From Pedosphaera parvula Ellin514 (GTDB lineage Bacteria; Verrucomicrobiota; Verrucomicrobiia; Limisphaerales; Pedosphaeraceae): a stretch of 64,000 nt of DNA. Each line of letters opens with the position of its first letter. Position 1 is the stretch's first letter. Shown here piece after piece: positions 36,183-44,149 of this stretch. The DNA lies in assembly GCF_000172555.1 (NCBI RefSeq), contig NZ_ABOX02000007.1, positions 62,001 through 126,000 of the forward strand. Direction: 5' to 3'. The notes below the pieces were generated by a model that saw nothing but the letters and a program-made list of their open reading frames with translations, did not search any database and was not told where the DNA came from. The translations under genes were made by a program, and so were the position numbers.

Positions 36183-37327
36183 TTGCGAACCGCGTTTTCA
36201 TCACCGGCACAGGCGCTATCTCTGCATTGGGAACGAGCACCGACGCGTTGTGGAACGGGCTTCTCTCGAGTCGCAGCGGTGTGCGAAGTCTTCCTCGATT
36301 TGTTGTCGCCGGGCTGCCCATGACAACCGGCGGTGAAGTGGATGCAGCGTCCCATGATCAGATTAACCGTGATGAAGTCATCGCGGGCCTTGTTATCGAT
36401 GAGGCTCTCTCAGTTGCCGGTTTGCAATCTGATTCAGTCGGATTCGTATGGGCAACCGGCCTGGATACCTTTCAAATCGGCTCGGAGGGGCTCGCTCTTC
36501 GTTCTGCAGGAGCTTGTTTCAATGCTCTTGCCCGGAGGTTCTGCGCACCTCGACGCATGATTGCTACCGCATGTGCGTCGGGCACCCAGGCCATTGGTGA
36601 AGCATTCCAAATTTTACGACGCGGACACTGCGACGCCATTGTCGCTGGCGGCTCAAGCGTCATGCTCACCCCGTTCTATTTGATTGGCTTCGCTGGTCTG
36701 CAGGCAATCGCTGTGGATCAACCAGGAGAAGATCCGGTTACTGCCTGTCGCCCTTTCGACAAGCGGCGCCGAGGATTTGCTCTGGGAGATGGAGCAGGAG
36801 CGCTGGTTCTGGAGACTCTCGCTTCAGCCCGAAAACGCGGCGCGACTTTGCTGGCTGAAATCACCGGATTCGGCACCAGCCAGGACGCCTTTGATTTGAA
36901 CCGCCCTCCTGAAAATGGTGCCGGGGCTGAACTCAGCATGCGACGCGCCCTGGAGGATGCCTGTCTTCGCCCTGCCGACATCGGAGCCATCAATGCGCAT
37001 GGCACCGGAACCTTTGCCGGCGATCTTGCCGAAGCTGCTGCCTTGCGAAGTCTCTTTGGCAATAACCGTGTCCCGGTTTCCAGCGTTAAGGGAGCCATCG
37101 GTCATACCATGGCCGCGGCCGGTGCGTTGGAGGCCATTGTGGCACTTAAGACTTGCACCACGGGCATCATTCCTCCCACGGTTAATCTAACTGAACCGGG
37201 CGAAGGCTGCGAACTTCACCATGTGATCGGCAAACCCATCAGTGCCGCAGCCCAAACTGTTTTGTCGGTTTCCTTTGGGATGGGCGGGCAGAATGCAGCG
37301 CTTATACTTGCGAATGTATCGAGTTGA
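36179..37327 (+). CDS. Beta-ketoacyl-ACP synthase, canonical triad (KS3)
   Basis: A 382-residue FabF/FabB-type condensing enzyme with a complete Cys-His-His triad: TACASGTQAIGEA (Cys near 132), NAHGTGTFAGDLAE (His near 274) and VKGAIGHTMAAAGALEAI (His near 308). It extends acyl chains by two carbons from malonyl-ACP. Translation is coupled to the Cys-less KS2 (ATGA overlap), and a carrier protein starts immediately after its stop. This is the KS/partner/ACP order of heterodimeric type II systems. Most likely the catalytic condensing unit of the cluster. Confidence 0.9.
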   Translation: MIANRVFITGTGAISALGTSTDALWNGLLSSRSGVRSLPRFVVAGLPMTTGGEVDAASHDQINRDEVIAGLVIDEALSVAGLQSDSVGFVWATGLDTFQIGSEGLALRSAGACFNALARRFCAPRRMIATACASGTQAIGEAFQILRRGHCDAIVAGGSSVMLTPFYLIGFAGLQAIAVDQPGEDPVTACRPFDKRRRGFALGDGAGALVLETLASARKRGATLLAEITGFGTSQDAFDLNRPPENGAGAELSMRRALEDACLRPADIGAINAHGTGTFAGDLAEAAALRSLFGNNRVPVSSVKGAIGHTMAAAGALEAIVALKTCTTGIIPPTVNLTEPGEGCELHHVIGKPISAAAQTVLSVSFGMGGQNAALILANVSS

Positions 37328-37750
37328 ATGGATATGAAAGACCAAAACATTTTGGATGTCGTTTCGGCATCGGTTCGCACCACACTCGGCCTCAGAGATA
37401 ACGAACCGGTCCGACCTGACCAACTGCTCTTTTATGACTTTGCCTTCACCTCCATGGACATGCTCGATTTGATGTTCCGGATGGAGGAACATTTCAAAAT
37501 CATGATTCCTGAAGAAACCTTATATGGATTGGCAAAAGGTGATCTCGCAGAAAATGAGTTTGCCAATGAAGGAGTGCTGACAACAACGGGCCGGGAACGT
37601 TTGATGAGTCTTTTGCACGATTCGCCTCGGGAGATTTTTCCAGAGCGCATCCATGTGAAAACTTTTCCCCGATATTGCACCGTCGGGGCCATGGTCCGAC
37701 TGGTGGAACATCAAATTACAATCAAAGAACAAGTCAGATGTTCGAGTTGA
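37328..37750 (+). CDS. Acyl carrier protein with C-terminal extension (ACP2)
   Basis: A 140-residue protein. The first 80 residues are an acyl carrier domain with the attachment Ser in FAFTSMDMLDLMFRMEEHF (near residue 42; the usual Asp before Ser is Thr). A 55-residue extension follows, rich in charged residues (GRERLMSLLHDSPREIFPERIH), which is uncommon for stand-alone carriers. It starts one base after the KS3 stop and overlaps the dehydratase gene by 13 bp. The extension may dock to a partner; similar long carriers are known in other type II clusters, but I cannot assign a partner. Confidence 0.78.
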   Translation: MDMKDQNILDVVSASVRTTLGLRDNEPVRPDQLLFYDFAFTSMDMLDLMFRMEEHFKIMIPEETLYGLAKGDLAENEFANEGVLTTTGRERLMSLLHDSPREIFPERIHVKTFPRYCTVGAMVRLVEHQITIKEQVRCSS

Positions 37751-38196
37751 TTCAATCCATCTCCGTCCAAGCTGAAGCAGGCAGAGCCTCCGGCAAGGCG
37801 TCCGTGCCTGCCGATCATCCGTTGTTGGCCGATCATTTTCCCGGCATGCCGATCCTGCCGGGTTCATTTCTCGTGGAGTTGGCTTCGCAGATTGCCGGCC
37901 CGCTGGCAGAAGAGGTGGTCAAGCTTCATCATGGCTTTGATCGTTGGGCCATTCCCGGAATGATTCGGAATCTAAAATTCCTCGGTCCGTCCAGCTTGCC
38001 TTCCCAACTTTCAATTTCCGTAGCAGTCCTCCGCCATGAGGCCTCGAATGTCCTGCTTGATGTTACGGCGGAACAAAATTCCGAGCTGATTCTGCGGGGC
38101 GAATTGGTCATGATGATGATTGAAACTTCTTCAGCCTGGGACGAAGCAATCACGGCACGCAACAATCGCTTGGCGAAATGGAAAGCTGCCTCATGA
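37738..38196 (+). CDS. FabZ/ApeI-like 3-hydroxyacyl-ACP dehydratase
   Basis: A 152-residue hotdog-fold dehydratase. The active-site segment is LLADHFPGMPILPGSFLVELASQIAG, described by its His in DHFPG (near residue 34) and Glu in VELASQ (near residue 47), both of the FabZ type. It would dehydrate the hydroxyacyl chain made by the SDR. The ATG at 37738 is chosen; earlier in-frame starts lie inside ACP2. It completes an elongation module (KS2, KS3, ACP2, dehydratase) and overlaps the next acyltransferase gene by 4-19 bp. No enoyl reductase of the FabI type is present, so products may stay unsaturated. Confidence 0.83.
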   Translation: MFELIQSISVQAEAGRASGKASVPADHPLLADHFPGMPILPGSFLVELASQIAGPLAEEVVKLHHGFDRWAIPGMIRNLKFLGPSSLPSQLSISVAVLRHEASNVLLDVTAEQNSELILRGELVMMMIETSSAWDEAITARNNRLAKWKAAS

Positions 38197-39521
38197 CCGG
38201 CACAAAACCAATCCAACATCCCCTTTCACCTGCAGATGCCTTTTTTGTGGCCTATCAGCAAGGCTCGGGAATCCTCATGCAACTCGGCTTTGAACTGGAA
38301 CTTGAGGGCGCGATAAGACGAACGGACCTGGAAGGCATGCTTCTACATCTGGTTGGCCGCTGGCCACAATTAGGACAGAAAGTTCGCCATCAAGGTCTGG
38401 GACTTGTCTGGGATGGCGCTTGTCATGTGGAAGAAATGTTGAATGTGGCATCGGATGAGGCGCTGCTGAAAGAATGGCGCAATCTGCCGTTGGACCCATT
38501 TTGTGAACCGCCCTTTCAACTTCTATGGTTCGCTAACAGCCAAACACATCGACTGGTGGTGCGCGCCCACCATGCCGTGATGGATGGTGAAGCAATGTTG
38601 ACAGTATATTTGGAAATGATGAGATTTTTGTCTCGTTCAGTGGGGGGACAGTCCTTGCTTCCCCCAGTGGCAGTACTACCTGCAAAACCGATGAGCGCGG
38701 TCGAGTTACTCGCTCCGCTTTGTTCTTCAGAAGCGTGGGATCACCTCCGACGCATGTCCAGGCAAGCAAAAGCTAATGTCTCAGCTCGCCTTGCCGTACG
38801 CAGCTACGCTCCCGGACCGACTGCCACCTGCGAGCGGTTGTTGGAGGGAGAGGGTCTCAAAATGCTGTCAGAGTTGGCTGCGATCAACCGAACCCAACCA
38901 CTCTGGCTCTGCGCCGCAGCCTGGATGCGATCGCTCAATGGTTGGAATCGAGCCTCCAACAAAGGATCCAATCCAATCATTTCTTTGGAGTTTCCAGTGA
39001 GCTTGCGCCGCCACAAGGCTTCCCGTGAACTTCTCGGAAATCTGGTTTCCCCGTTGATTCTGTCTGGCGATGCGACCCAATGCGTGGGCACGCTTGCCAA
39101 CGCGCTTAAGCGGCAGTTCATCGGCGCGATTCGTCAACGTCAGCATCTGGCGTTGCCGCAGCTTATGTGTCCGTTGCGCTTTTTGCCTTGGACATTGTTT
39201 CGTCGCCTGGTCATGACACCCCTCGCCACCGGCGCGGCCACCAGCCACTTTACATGGCACGAAAATGAAAACGATCGCTCCTCCAATGTATCGGAATGGT
39301 CCCATGGCCGCCTGCAAATCACAAATCGTCGTATCTACACACCGGTCTGCCTGCATATGGGAACCGCCCTCGTAGTGGTATCCACAAATAATTCGCTGCT
39401 ATTCTCCATCACGTATCGGCTGAGCGCACTTTCTGCTGAAGATGCCGACAAACTCGCCGACTTGCTACAGGCCGAACTCATGCGCTCACCCATGGCACTG
39501 ACACACCAGGATGCAAACTAA
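38193..39521 (+). CDS. Condensation-fold (HHxxxDG) acyltransferase
   Basis: A 442-residue member of the CoA-dependent acyltransferase/condensation superfamily. The catalytic motif is HHAVMDGEAML near residues 126-136. The opening (HPLSPADAFFVAYQ) recalls wax ester synthase/diacylglycerol acyltransferase and Pap-type enzymes. It would move an acyl group from carrier or CoA to an alcohol or amine, so it is a candidate for the final esterification of the cluster lipid. The ATG at 38193 gives the family-like N-terminus; one at 38178 adds five residues. It overlaps the dehydratase gene and, by 11 bp, the flavin enzyme gene. Confidence 0.8.
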   Translation: MTGTKPIQHPLSPADAFFVAYQQGSGILMQLGFELELEGAIRRTDLEGMLLHLVGRWPQLGQKVRHQGLGLVWDGACHVEEMLNVASDEALLKEWRNLPLDPFCEPPFQLLWFANSQTHRLVVRAHHAVMDGEAMLTVYLEMMRFLSRSVGGQSLLPPVAVLPAKPMSAVELLAPLCSSEAWDHLRRMSRQAKANVSARLAVRSYAPGPTATCERLLEGEGLKMLSELAAINRTQPLWLCAAAWMRSLNGWNRASNKGSNPIISLEFPVSLRRHKASRELLGNLVSPLILSGDATQCVGTLANALKRQFIGAIRQRQHLALPQLMCPLRFLPWTLFRRLVMTPLATGAATSHFTWHENENDRSSNVSEWSHGRLQITNRRIYTPVCLHMGTALVVVSTNNSLLFSITYRLSALSAEDADKLADLLQAELMRSPMALTHQDAN

Positions 39522-40590
39522 GCGTCAGTCGCATGTCATCATCATTGGCGCCGGCCCGGCGGGGCTCGGAGTTGCCGCTTGTCTCGCCCGGAAGGATATC
39601 CCATTTACACTGCTGGAACGCGGTCCCGCCATCCTCACTGGACTCCGACAGGTAGATCCGGCGATGACTCTTCTCTCCCCTGCCCGACTTTCCCGCTTGC
39701 CTGGTATGGAATTGGAAAAGGGAACTCCAACCTATCTAAGATTCAGTGATCTGCTGAGTGAACTGCAATGCTACGTCCAGCAAAACAATCTTTCAGTTCG
39801 CACAGATTCCGAGGTCGTTTCAATCCGGCATGGTTCCGAAGGTTTTTCGGTGCAACTCAGAAGCTCGGCCGGCATCACCGAAAGCATCCTTGGTAGCCAT
39901 GTTATTAACGCCACGGGAATCATCAGTGCCCCACAACTCCCTGAAAACTTTAATCCCGCAGAATGTTCCTTTCGCTGGCTGCACAGTTTGGAAACCCGCA
40001 TCTCGCATCTCAAATCTTCCCGTCGTCTCCTCGTCGTTGGCGGGGGTCCATCAGCGGCTGAGGTGCTGAACAACTGGCTCGAAGTAAGACGTGATGAAGA
40101 TCGCACCTGGCTTTCCTTGCGCTCCCCACTGGTTGCCCTGCCGCACCGGGTCTTTGGCATCGATGTGCATTACTTCGGCTGGCTGCCGGAACACTTTCCA
40201 ACCCGGTTTCTTGGAAATCGATCCATTACGGTTCGGGAACCAATGCTTGGCCGTGAGATTCCGCGCGCCATCAACCGCGGCCGGATCAGCCGTGTAGCAG
40301 CCGTTCTACGCTATGAGGGCAGCGGAGTAATCATGAAAGATGCCACTCAATTAGAACCCGACCTGGTGGTATTTGCCACCGGCTTTAGTTACTCATCCAG
40401 CCACTTGGGCGACCTCGTTGATTACAATGCATTGGGACAACCCATTGCGCGCGCTTGTGAAAGCACCCGCACGCGACGCCTTTACCTTTTGGGGCTTCCC
40501 CGTGGAAGAACTTTTGCCTCGCACTATCTGCGTGGGACCGCACGCGATTCTGAATACGTGGCCAAACGCATCATGAAGGATCAACCATGA
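39511..40590 (+). CDS. FAD-dependent monooxygenase-like oxidoreductase
   Basis: A 359-residue flavoprotein with two nucleotide-binding loops: IIIGAGPAGLGVAACLARKD for FAD at the N-terminus and LLVVGGGPSAAEVLNNW near residue 175 for NAD(P)H, then VFATGFSYSSSH, the ATG motif of flavin monooxygenases. It belongs to the broad class of FMO, Baeyer-Villiger and N-hydroxylating enzymes; the substrate is unknown. Overlapping start and end codons with both neighbours (11 and 4 bp) tie it to the cluster. Oxygenation or epoxidation of the lipid chain is a fair guess. Confidence 0.82.
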   Translation: MQTKRQSHVIIIGAGPAGLGVAACLARKDIPFTLLERGPAILTGLRQVDPAMTLLSPARLSRLPGMELEKGTPTYLRFSDLLSELQCYVQQNNLSVRTDSEVVSIRHGSEGFSVQLRSSAGITESILGSHVINATGIISAPQLPENFNPAECSFRWLHSLETRISHLKSSRRLLVVGGGPSAAEVLNNWLEVRRDEDRTWLSLRSPLVALPHRVFGIDVHYFGWLPEHFPTRFLGNRSITVREPMLGREIPRAINRGRISRVAAVLRYEGSGVIMKDATQLEPDLVVFATGFSYSSSHLGDLVDYNALGQPIARACESTRTRRLYLLGLPRGRTFASHYLRGTARDSEYVAKRIMKDQP

Positions 40591-41552
40591 AAACGGCTCA
40601 GGTAATCGGCTTTGGGGGAGTGGACCGAATTCAAATCATTGATGTGCCCGCTCCCAAGCCGGGCATAGGTGAGGTGCTGATCCGTATCAAAGCATGTGGT
40701 CTCAATGGTTCCGACATTTTGCAGCGTGAAGGAATTTATCCTGGCGGACCGAAGCCCCCCTTCTTTCCGGGATCAGAGGCGGCTGGCATCGTGGAGATGC
40801 ATGGCAGCGGCGTAAATGGGCCACCAATTGGAACAGCAGTCACCTTTCTGACCAGCGGTGGAGCGCACGCCGAGTTCGCAACGGTCAAAGCTGATAGCTG
40901 CATTCCATTGCCGGAAACGTTGACCTTCGTCGAAGGGGCTGCGTTTCCTGTTCACTATCTGACAGCCTATCATGCGCTCACTACCGTGGCTCATGCCAAA
41001 CCGGGAGAAACTGTTGTAATCCACGCTGCTGCGGGTGGCTTGGGTACGGCAGCTGTCCAGATCGCCCGGATATTAGGGCTCAAAATCCTCGCCACTGCCT
41101 CCACTCCTGAAAAACGCAGACGTGTAGTCGAACTCGGTGCCGACTTAGCGGTCGATTACTCAGACTTCGAATCCGCATGCCGCGATCTGACAGGCGGGAA
41201 CGGCCCGGCACTTATCCTCGACTCCATTGGTGGTGATATCTTTCGCCGCAGTCTCGCACTCCTGCCTCCGCTTGGCCGTTTAGTGGTGATGAGTATTTCC
41301 AGCAATGAAACACCAAAAATTGACGCGGCATCATTATTGTTCCGCTCCAAGTCGGTCTCCGGTATTCACCTGAGTGCATTGCTGACTCAACGCGAGTTAA
41401 TCCGCAGATCGTTGGAAGAACTGATGAATTGGATTGGCGCAGGAAAAATAAGGATTCAAGTTGGACACACCCTGCCATTGGCTTCTCTCCGTGAAGCCCA
41501 CACGCTTCTGGCCAGCCGCAAAAGCTATGGGAAAATTGTTCTAACGACCTGA
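40587..41552 (+). CDS. Quinone-oxidoreductase-type MDR reductase
   Basis: A 321-residue medium-chain dehydrogenase/reductase without the zinc-ligand cysteines, so of the quinone oxidoreductase/enoyl reductase kind. Visible motifs are IKACGLNGSDILQREGIYPG near the N-terminus, FFPGSEAAGIV, and the NADPH loop HAAAGGLGTAAVQIA near residues 149-163. In polyketide and fatty-acid pathways related MDR enzymes reduce enoyl groups, so this may fill the missing enoyl-reductase step. It is the last gene of the block, overlapping the flavin enzyme by 4 bp. After its stop the cluster gives way to a decayed integrase region. Confidence 0.85.
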   Translation: MKTAQVIGFGGVDRIQIIDVPAPKPGIGEVLIRIKACGLNGSDILQREGIYPGGPKPPFFPGSEAAGIVEMHGSGVNGPPIGTAVTFLTSGGAHAEFATVKADSCIPLPETLTFVEGAAFPVHYLTAYHALTTVAHAKPGETVVIHAAAGGLGTAAVQIARILGLKILATASTPEKRRRVVELGADLAVDYSDFESACRDLTGGNGPALILDSIGGDIFRRSLALLPPLGRLVVMSISSNETPKIDAASLLFRSKSVSGIHLSALLTQRELIRRSLEELMNWIGAGKIRIQVGHTLPLASLREAHTLLASRKSYGKIVLTT

Positions 41553-41748
41553 GGCATGGAGCATCTTGGTTGACAAAAGACGGCGAGAACCAGGAGCCGA
41601 AGCTCGAAGGCTCCAACTTAGCACTGTTCCAATCAAGTTTGGCGAAAATCCAAGGGCGTTTTGTCGTGGGAAGTCCTGGGCGGTTGCTCGATGTGTTTCA
41701 GTTGAGAAATTCAGAAAGTTGAGAAACGGAATATCTTCTCGCGCAAAG

Positions 41749-42160
41749 TGAAATTTCGCCCCCTTCCAGTTCACCTGGTTGGGATAGCTGATATGTTCGG
41801 CGGAAAGATTCATTACACCCCGCTCTTTCTGGATCATTTCTGGCCGCATCCTTCACGTTATCGAATTAGGCAAGGTAACAGTCTGCGTAGTTGATAAACT
41901 GAGGTGTGCGCTTCAGCACAGGAAGATCATTTCGAGTTCTGCCCATCTGTAATGTCTTTGGTGCCTCCTGAGCTTGGGACATCGTCTCAACCTTCACCAA
42001 GGCACCCAGCGAGTTCTTTTGATTACGTCCTGATCCTCAACGTTGAGACGGGCGATAAAATGCCATTGCGTTCCCAGAGACGACGAATTGCCTGCTTGCG
42101 CCCATCCAAAACCTTCTTATACTTATACCGCGAATGAGACTTGCGAACATGAGCAGCGGC
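41749..42160 (-). pseudogene. Degraded tyrosine integrase (N-terminal part)
   Basis: Reading the minus strand from 42160 gives KYKKVLDGRKQAIRRLWERN, then IARLNVED and RTRWVP. After a one-base frameshift near 42000, VETMSQAQEAPKTLQMGRT, RNDLPVLKRTP and NYADCYLA follow, ending at a TAA at 41866. A second shift continues with PEMIQKERGVMNL and AEHI to about 41750. This is the N-terminal arm-binding and core-binding region of a tyrosine recombinase family that I know from Verrucomicrobiota genomes. The catalytic domain is missing. It sits 113 bp from tRNA-Leu, a classic integration target. The rest of the 41553-42272 gap shows no gene. Confidence 0.72.
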
Positions 42161-42170
42161 TTAAATGTTA

Positions 42171-42379
42171 CTATTGGTTGTATTGGCTTGCATACCATAG
42201 CATTGTCGCAATTAGTGTCGCAAAGCCAAGTTGGGTTTGAAAAATCTGCTAAACCCCAATGAATTAACGGTTGCCGGTGTGGCGAAATGGCAGACGCACA
42301 GGACTTAAAATCCTGGGACCTTAAACAGTCGTGTCGGTTCGAGTCCGACCACCGGCACCACCTTCATTACAACCAATAG
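42171..42379. repeat. 12-bp inverted repeat flanking tRNA-Leu
   Basis: CTATTGGTTGTA at 42171-42182 is the exact reverse complement of TACAACCAATAG at 42368-42379. The two arms bracket the tRNA gene and lie close to the integrase remnant. A direct repeat TGTCGCAA (42204-42211 and 42216-42223) lies just inside the left arm. They may be recombinase binding arms or leftovers of an attachment region; chance is possible for arms this short. Confidence 0.4.
42273..42360 (+). tRNA. tRNA-Leu(UAA)
   Basis: An 88-nt tRNA with the encoded CCA end. The acceptor stem pairs GCCGGTG with CACCGGC. The anticodon stem CAGGA/TCCTG frames the loop CTTAAAA, giving anticodon TAA. A long variable arm (between TCCTG and the T arm) marks a class II tRNA, and the T loop reads GGTTCGAGTCC. 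Leucine tRNAs often serve as integration sites, which fits the broken integrase just upstream. Confidence 0.95.
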
Positions 42380-42802
42380 AATCAAAGGTTTTGTCACTTT
42401 TCCACCTGTAAAATATACCAAATTGTATGTAGAAAGTGGATAAACGCACTATTGTTCATCCCCGTTCAAACAGGCACACTTTCGCAAATGAGTAAGCAAC
42501 CCAATGCCCCCGACCACTGGTTTAGGGATAAAGTTCTGCTTGTCCTGCTACTCCCTGCAATTTCCTCACTGATCACAACGTGCATTCCTGGTGGATGGAA
42601 ATGGGTAAGTGGGAAAATTGTTAGACCCCAACATCAAGCCCGGCATCTACTGGTGGGAAGCGATGGCGAACATAAGCAAGGCATTCGGTAAAATTGTGCG
42701 CGAGATTAGCCCTGAGCGGGGTTGATTTCCTGAATGGCCAGTTCCAGAAATGGGGCCGGTCTTTTTGATTGCCAACATAAGATAGGATGACACCATTTGG
42801 TT
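42361..42802. other. Gap after tRNA-Leu with no convincing gene
   Basis: This 442-bp stretch holds a plus-strand frame from ATG 42488 to 42691 with one hydrophobic segment (VLLVLLLPAISSLITT). Continuing in another frame is IKPGIYWWEAMANISKAFGK up to about 42725. The pair could be a frameshifted remnant of a small membrane protein, but I recognise no family and see no terminator or repeat. Confidence 0.25.
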
Positions 42803-42997
42803 ATGATAAAGATTCTAGTACACTTTCCAACCAAATCAGTTGAGCTAGCACCAGGAGAATATTCCGTTCCAGCGTTACCAAGAAAGGGCGACTCCTTAAA
42901 ATTGCAAAAAGGCTCCTATTCTGTGGCTGAAGTTTCTTTTCATGAAGATGCTGTTAATTTGTGTTCGGTCCATGTTTACGTGGAAAAAATCCAATAG
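42803..42997 (+). CDS. Small hypothetical protein
   Basis: A 64-residue protein starting MIKILVHFPTKSVELAPGEY. It has alternating hydrophobic residues suggesting a small beta-rich domain (KILVHF, KLQKGSYSVAEVSF, SVHVYVEKI). A TTG two codons upstream is an alternative start. No known family. It is isolated between the integration scar and a decayed propeller gene, and could be accessory DNA carried in with the lost element. Confidence 0.4.
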   Translation: MIKILVHFPTKSVELAPGEYSVPALPRKGDSLKLQKGSYSVAEVSFHEDAVNLCSVHVYVEKIQ

Positions 42998-43070
42998 GTA
43001 TTGATTACAGCCGCTTTGATTTTGGGCGAGGCGGGAAGATGGTCAAATCCTCCCACCCTCTAAAGGCGGG

Positions 43071-44000
43071 TTAATTGCTTCCATCGTAAATCCAGCGCAA
43101 CGCAGAGCCTTTGTAATGAAACCGTAAAACGATTGGACCGCTGCCCGTTATTGTCACATCTGCGCCAGTGCGGGTAAGTATCCGGTTAGCTGGCGTCAGC
43201 TCGGCTCCAGAGGCATTAGCCACGGTCACGTCGTAGCCCAATGCGCTTTCAATCATTAAAACCCTGCCAGCGCAGTTCCAGCTTCATGCCATTGTCCTGT
43301 AGCTGAGCGCGCATCCAGCCGTTGGGTTTTCCCGCAGCGAAAACTTGGGCGGTCGGAGGGAGGTTCACCAGCGGCACCGCTGACGCTGCGCCAAAGTTGG
43401 GGAATCGAAACACTTCTCCTGTAATGGTCCTGGCCCATACGGCCCCGGTGTTGTCCAACGCGAAGGTCGAACTAAGATTCTGCCACGCTTGATTGGTGGC
43501 CAGCTTGGCGACTGGCGTGCCTCCACCCGAAGCCACCCTTTCCGGCAGATATCGTGTGCGGAACTCACCCTCGAACAACCGGGAAATCAACCCGGATTCA
43601 CTGGCAATCCAGAGACCACCTCGACGATCCGTCAGCAACCCCACACGCTGGAATCATGCAGTGGATTACCGCCTCCCGTCTCAATCCTCTTGAAACTTTC
43701 GCCGTCAAACCGGGCCAGACCTTTGCGCGTTCCCACCCACAAATAGCCGTCGGGAGTTTGCGCCGGTGAGGTGACTGTGCTATCCGGCAAGCCATTCTCG
43801 ACGTACCAGTTTCGCACCTGAAAATCCTGCGCTGCAACGCCAAGCTGCATCGCTAATACCACCGCCGCGATTCGGCCAAAGATTGTCACCGCCGGACAGC
43901 TCGAACCGACAACAGGCAGCGCCGAATTACCAAAGCAAAAAGTCCGTATTGAAAGAGCCAAACTACAGCAGATTCTTGCAACAACAGACCAAGCATTCAT
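43071..44000 (-). pseudogene. Decayed two-component-regulator-type propeller protein
   Basis: The N-terminal piece (from about 44000) has an export leader ending near GVAAQDFQVRNWYVENGLPD, then TPDGYLWVGTRKGLARFDG, the blade consensus of regulator-propeller (Reg_prop) proteins. It stops at 43632. A one-base loss in a GGGG run near 43643 restores the frame as LLTDRRGGLWIASESGLISR, down to a stop at 43249. After another single-base shift the frame continues as IESALGYDVTVANASGAELT to 43071. Intact relatives are long proteins, often ending in a histidine kinase; only a short part of the propeller remains. So this is a dead fragment with two frameshifts. Confidence 0.7.
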
Positions 44001-44149
44001 GTTCAGCCTTACAATGTATGAACTCCATTCCTTGTCACAAGTCAAAACGGTTTTATCCAAGGTGCATCCGCCAGCCACATCCAGACGCAAGAGGGAACCT
44101 CCATTACACGAGAAAATGTTAAACCGTTTCGGCCCCTCAGAATCCCTCG

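Noticed and set aside
38868-39356. 162-codon minus-strand frame opposite the condensation-type acyltransferase
   Set aside because: No motif or ribosome site; the plus-strand gene has HHxxxDG and family-like ends.
20813-41552. Calling the cluster a ladderane, aryl polyene or tetraether pathway outright
   Set aside because: Single enzymes resemble parts of each, but no complete match can be shown by eye, so the product is left open.
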